From contig NZ_CP068437.1 in NCBI RefSeq assembly GCF_016757755.1, positions 3,658,001-3,722,000 of the forward strand: 64,000 nucleotides of DNA, read 5' to 3'. Each line of letters starts with the position of its first letter. Position 1 is the stretch's first letter. Origin of the DNA: Shewanella sp. KX20019 (GTDB lineage: Bacteria > Pseudomonadota > Gammaproteobacteria > Enterobacterales > Shewanellaceae). Of this stretch, positions 62,965-64,000 are shown in pieces. A program made the position numbers and the translations under genes. Below the pieces are notes generated by a model. It did not search any database and was not told the DNA's origin. It saw only the letters and a program-made list of their open reading frames with translations.

Positions 62965-64000
62965 ATGAATCCTACGACAACAAACGAAATGCTATCTCCG
63001 TGGCCATGGGCAGTAAATGAGTCCAATATCAGCTTTGATGCCACTGTGATAGAACAACAGCTTAAAGACTTTAGCCGTGGCTGCTACGTGGTCAATCATA
63101 GTGATAAAGGCTTTGGCATTGCCCAAACTGCCGATCTAGTCTCCGAGCAAGCGGCCAACAGCAACGCACTGCCTGTCGCAGCATTCACCCCCGCCCTTGG
63201 CACTGAGAGCTTAGGTGACAGCAACTTCCGCCGCGTTCACGGCGTAAAGTATGCCTACTACGCTGGCGCAATGGCTAACGGAATCTCATCAGAAGAGCTC
63301 GTAATCGCACTTGGACAAGCTGGTATTCTATGCTCGTTTGGCGCAGCAGGTCTTATCCCTAGCCGAGTGGAAGCGGCCATTAACCGTATTCAGAAAGCAC
63401 TGCCGAACGGCCCTTACATGTTTAACCTTATTCATAGCCCAAGTGAGCCAGCGCTAGAGCGTGGCAGCGTTGAGCTATTTTTAAAGCATAAGGTGCGCAC
63501 TGTTGAAGCATCTGCCTTTTTAGGCCTGACACCACAAATTGTCTATTACCGTGCCGCAGGTCTTAGCCGTGATAGCCATGGCAATGTGGTTATCGCTAAC
63601 AAGGTGATCGCCAAAGTCAGCCGTACTGAAGTGGCTGAAAAATTCATGATGCCAGCGCCAGATAAAATGCTGCAAAAATTGGTCGATGATGGTTCAATTA
63701 CTAGCGAACAGATGGAACTGGCACTCACCGTACCCATGGCTGACGACATCACTGCTGAAGCGGACTCTGGTGGTCATACCGATAACCGTCCATTAGTGAC
63801 CTTGTTACCGACTATTTTAGCGCTGAAAGATGAGATCCAAGAGAAGTATCAGTACCCAACACCTATCCGTGTTGGCTGCGGTGGCGGCGTTGGTACACCC
63901 GATGCGGCACTAGCGACCTTTAACATGGGCGCGGCTTACATTGTTACTGGTTCAGTCAACCAAGCTTGCGTTGAAGCGGGGGCAAGTGAGCATACGCGTA
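62965..64000 (+). CDS. pfaD: PUFA synthase subunit PfaD (enoyl reductase), 5' part
   Basis: The frame opens at ATG 62965 and runs without a stop to the window end (345 codons), so the C-terminus is missing. PfaD is a stand-alone FMN-dependent enoyl reductase of the nitronate monooxygenase TIM-barrel type that saturates selected double bonds. Visible blocks are LSPWPWAVNE, SLGDSNFRRVHGVKYAYYAGAMANGI, GILCSFGAAGLIPSRVE, TEADSGGHTDNRPL-like (AEADSGGHTDNRPL) and the FMN phosphate loop region VGCGGGVGTPDAALATF with GAAYIVTGSVNQA. It lies 250 bases after pfaC. Confidence 0.95.
   Translation, partial: MNPTTTNEMLSPWPWAVNESNISFDATVIEQQLKDFSRGCYVVNHSDKGFGIAQTADLVSEQAANSNALPVAAFTPALGTESLGDSNFRRVHGVKYAYYAGAMANGISSEELVIALGQAGILCSFGAAGLIPSRVEAAINRIQKALPNGPYMFNLIHSPSEPALERGSVELFLKHKVRTVEASAFLGLTPQIVYYRAAGLSRDSHGNVVIANKVIAKVSRTEVAEKFMMPAPDKMLQKLVDDGSITSEQMELALTVPMADDITAEADSGGHTDNRPLVTLLPTILALKDEIQEKYQYPTPIRVGCGGGVGTPDAALATFNMGAAYIVTGSVNQACVEAGASEHTR

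Overview
The window is chromosomal DNA of a marine gammaproteobacterium, almost certainly a Shewanella. Three things point there: the rpsB-tsf-pyrH-frr-uppS-cdsA-dxr-rseP-bamA-skp-lpxD-fabZ-lpxA-lpxB-rnhB-dnaE-tilS block, several small families common in Shewanella and Vibrio (DUF3549, DUF3301, DUF3192, DUF2789, DUF2310), and a complete-looking pfa locus for polyunsaturated fatty acid (eicosapentaenoic acid type) synthesis. I cannot name the species.

Layout. 1-309 is the tail of a GGDEF protein. 354-20383 (minus strand) is a long housekeeping run covering tRNA lysidinylation, DNA replication, lipid A, outer-membrane assembly, isoprenoid and phospholipid precursors, UMP kinase, ribosome recycling, EF-Ts and S2. 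It is punctuated by several intrinsic terminators, and a strong stringent-type promoter precedes rpsB. 20680-25109 (plus) holds map, glnD and dapD. 25320-30615 holds a small secreted protein, purU, the yqcC-truC-yqcA set and the DUF3549/DUF3301 pair. 30616-33724 is an unusual 3 kb stretch with one orphan membrane-protein gene and several palindromic elements. It also contains two tandem minus-strand small RNAs that I identify as CsrB-type: GGA-loop hairpins, intrinsic terminators and upstream UvrY/GacA boxes. They lie in the yqcC-syd interval where Escherichia coli carries csrB. 33725-38473 holds Mpo1-like, GNAT, DUF2789, DUF3192, DUF2310, syd and queF genes. 38662-41320 holds an unknown envelope pair and a LysR regulator. 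A decayed alkylsulfatase fragment lies at 41440-41928.

41935-64000 is the PUFA region: pfaE (phosphopantetheinyl transferase) and an EF-G-like GTPase on the minus strand, then pfaR, pfaA (KS-AT-6xACP-KR-DH-like), pfaB (AT), pfaC (KS-CLF-DH-DH) and pfaD (enoyl reductase, cut by the window end) on the plus strand. pfaR, A, B and C overlap by single bases and form a tight operon. pfaD is separated from pfaC by about 250 bases carrying a terminator-like hairpin, a second perfect hairpin and a large multibranched repeat, a related copy of which sits near the csrB genes.

The PUFA synthase is a known system. The parts most worth checking are the duplicated csrB locus, the structured repeat family, the pfaC-pfaD junction and the orphan membrane protein.
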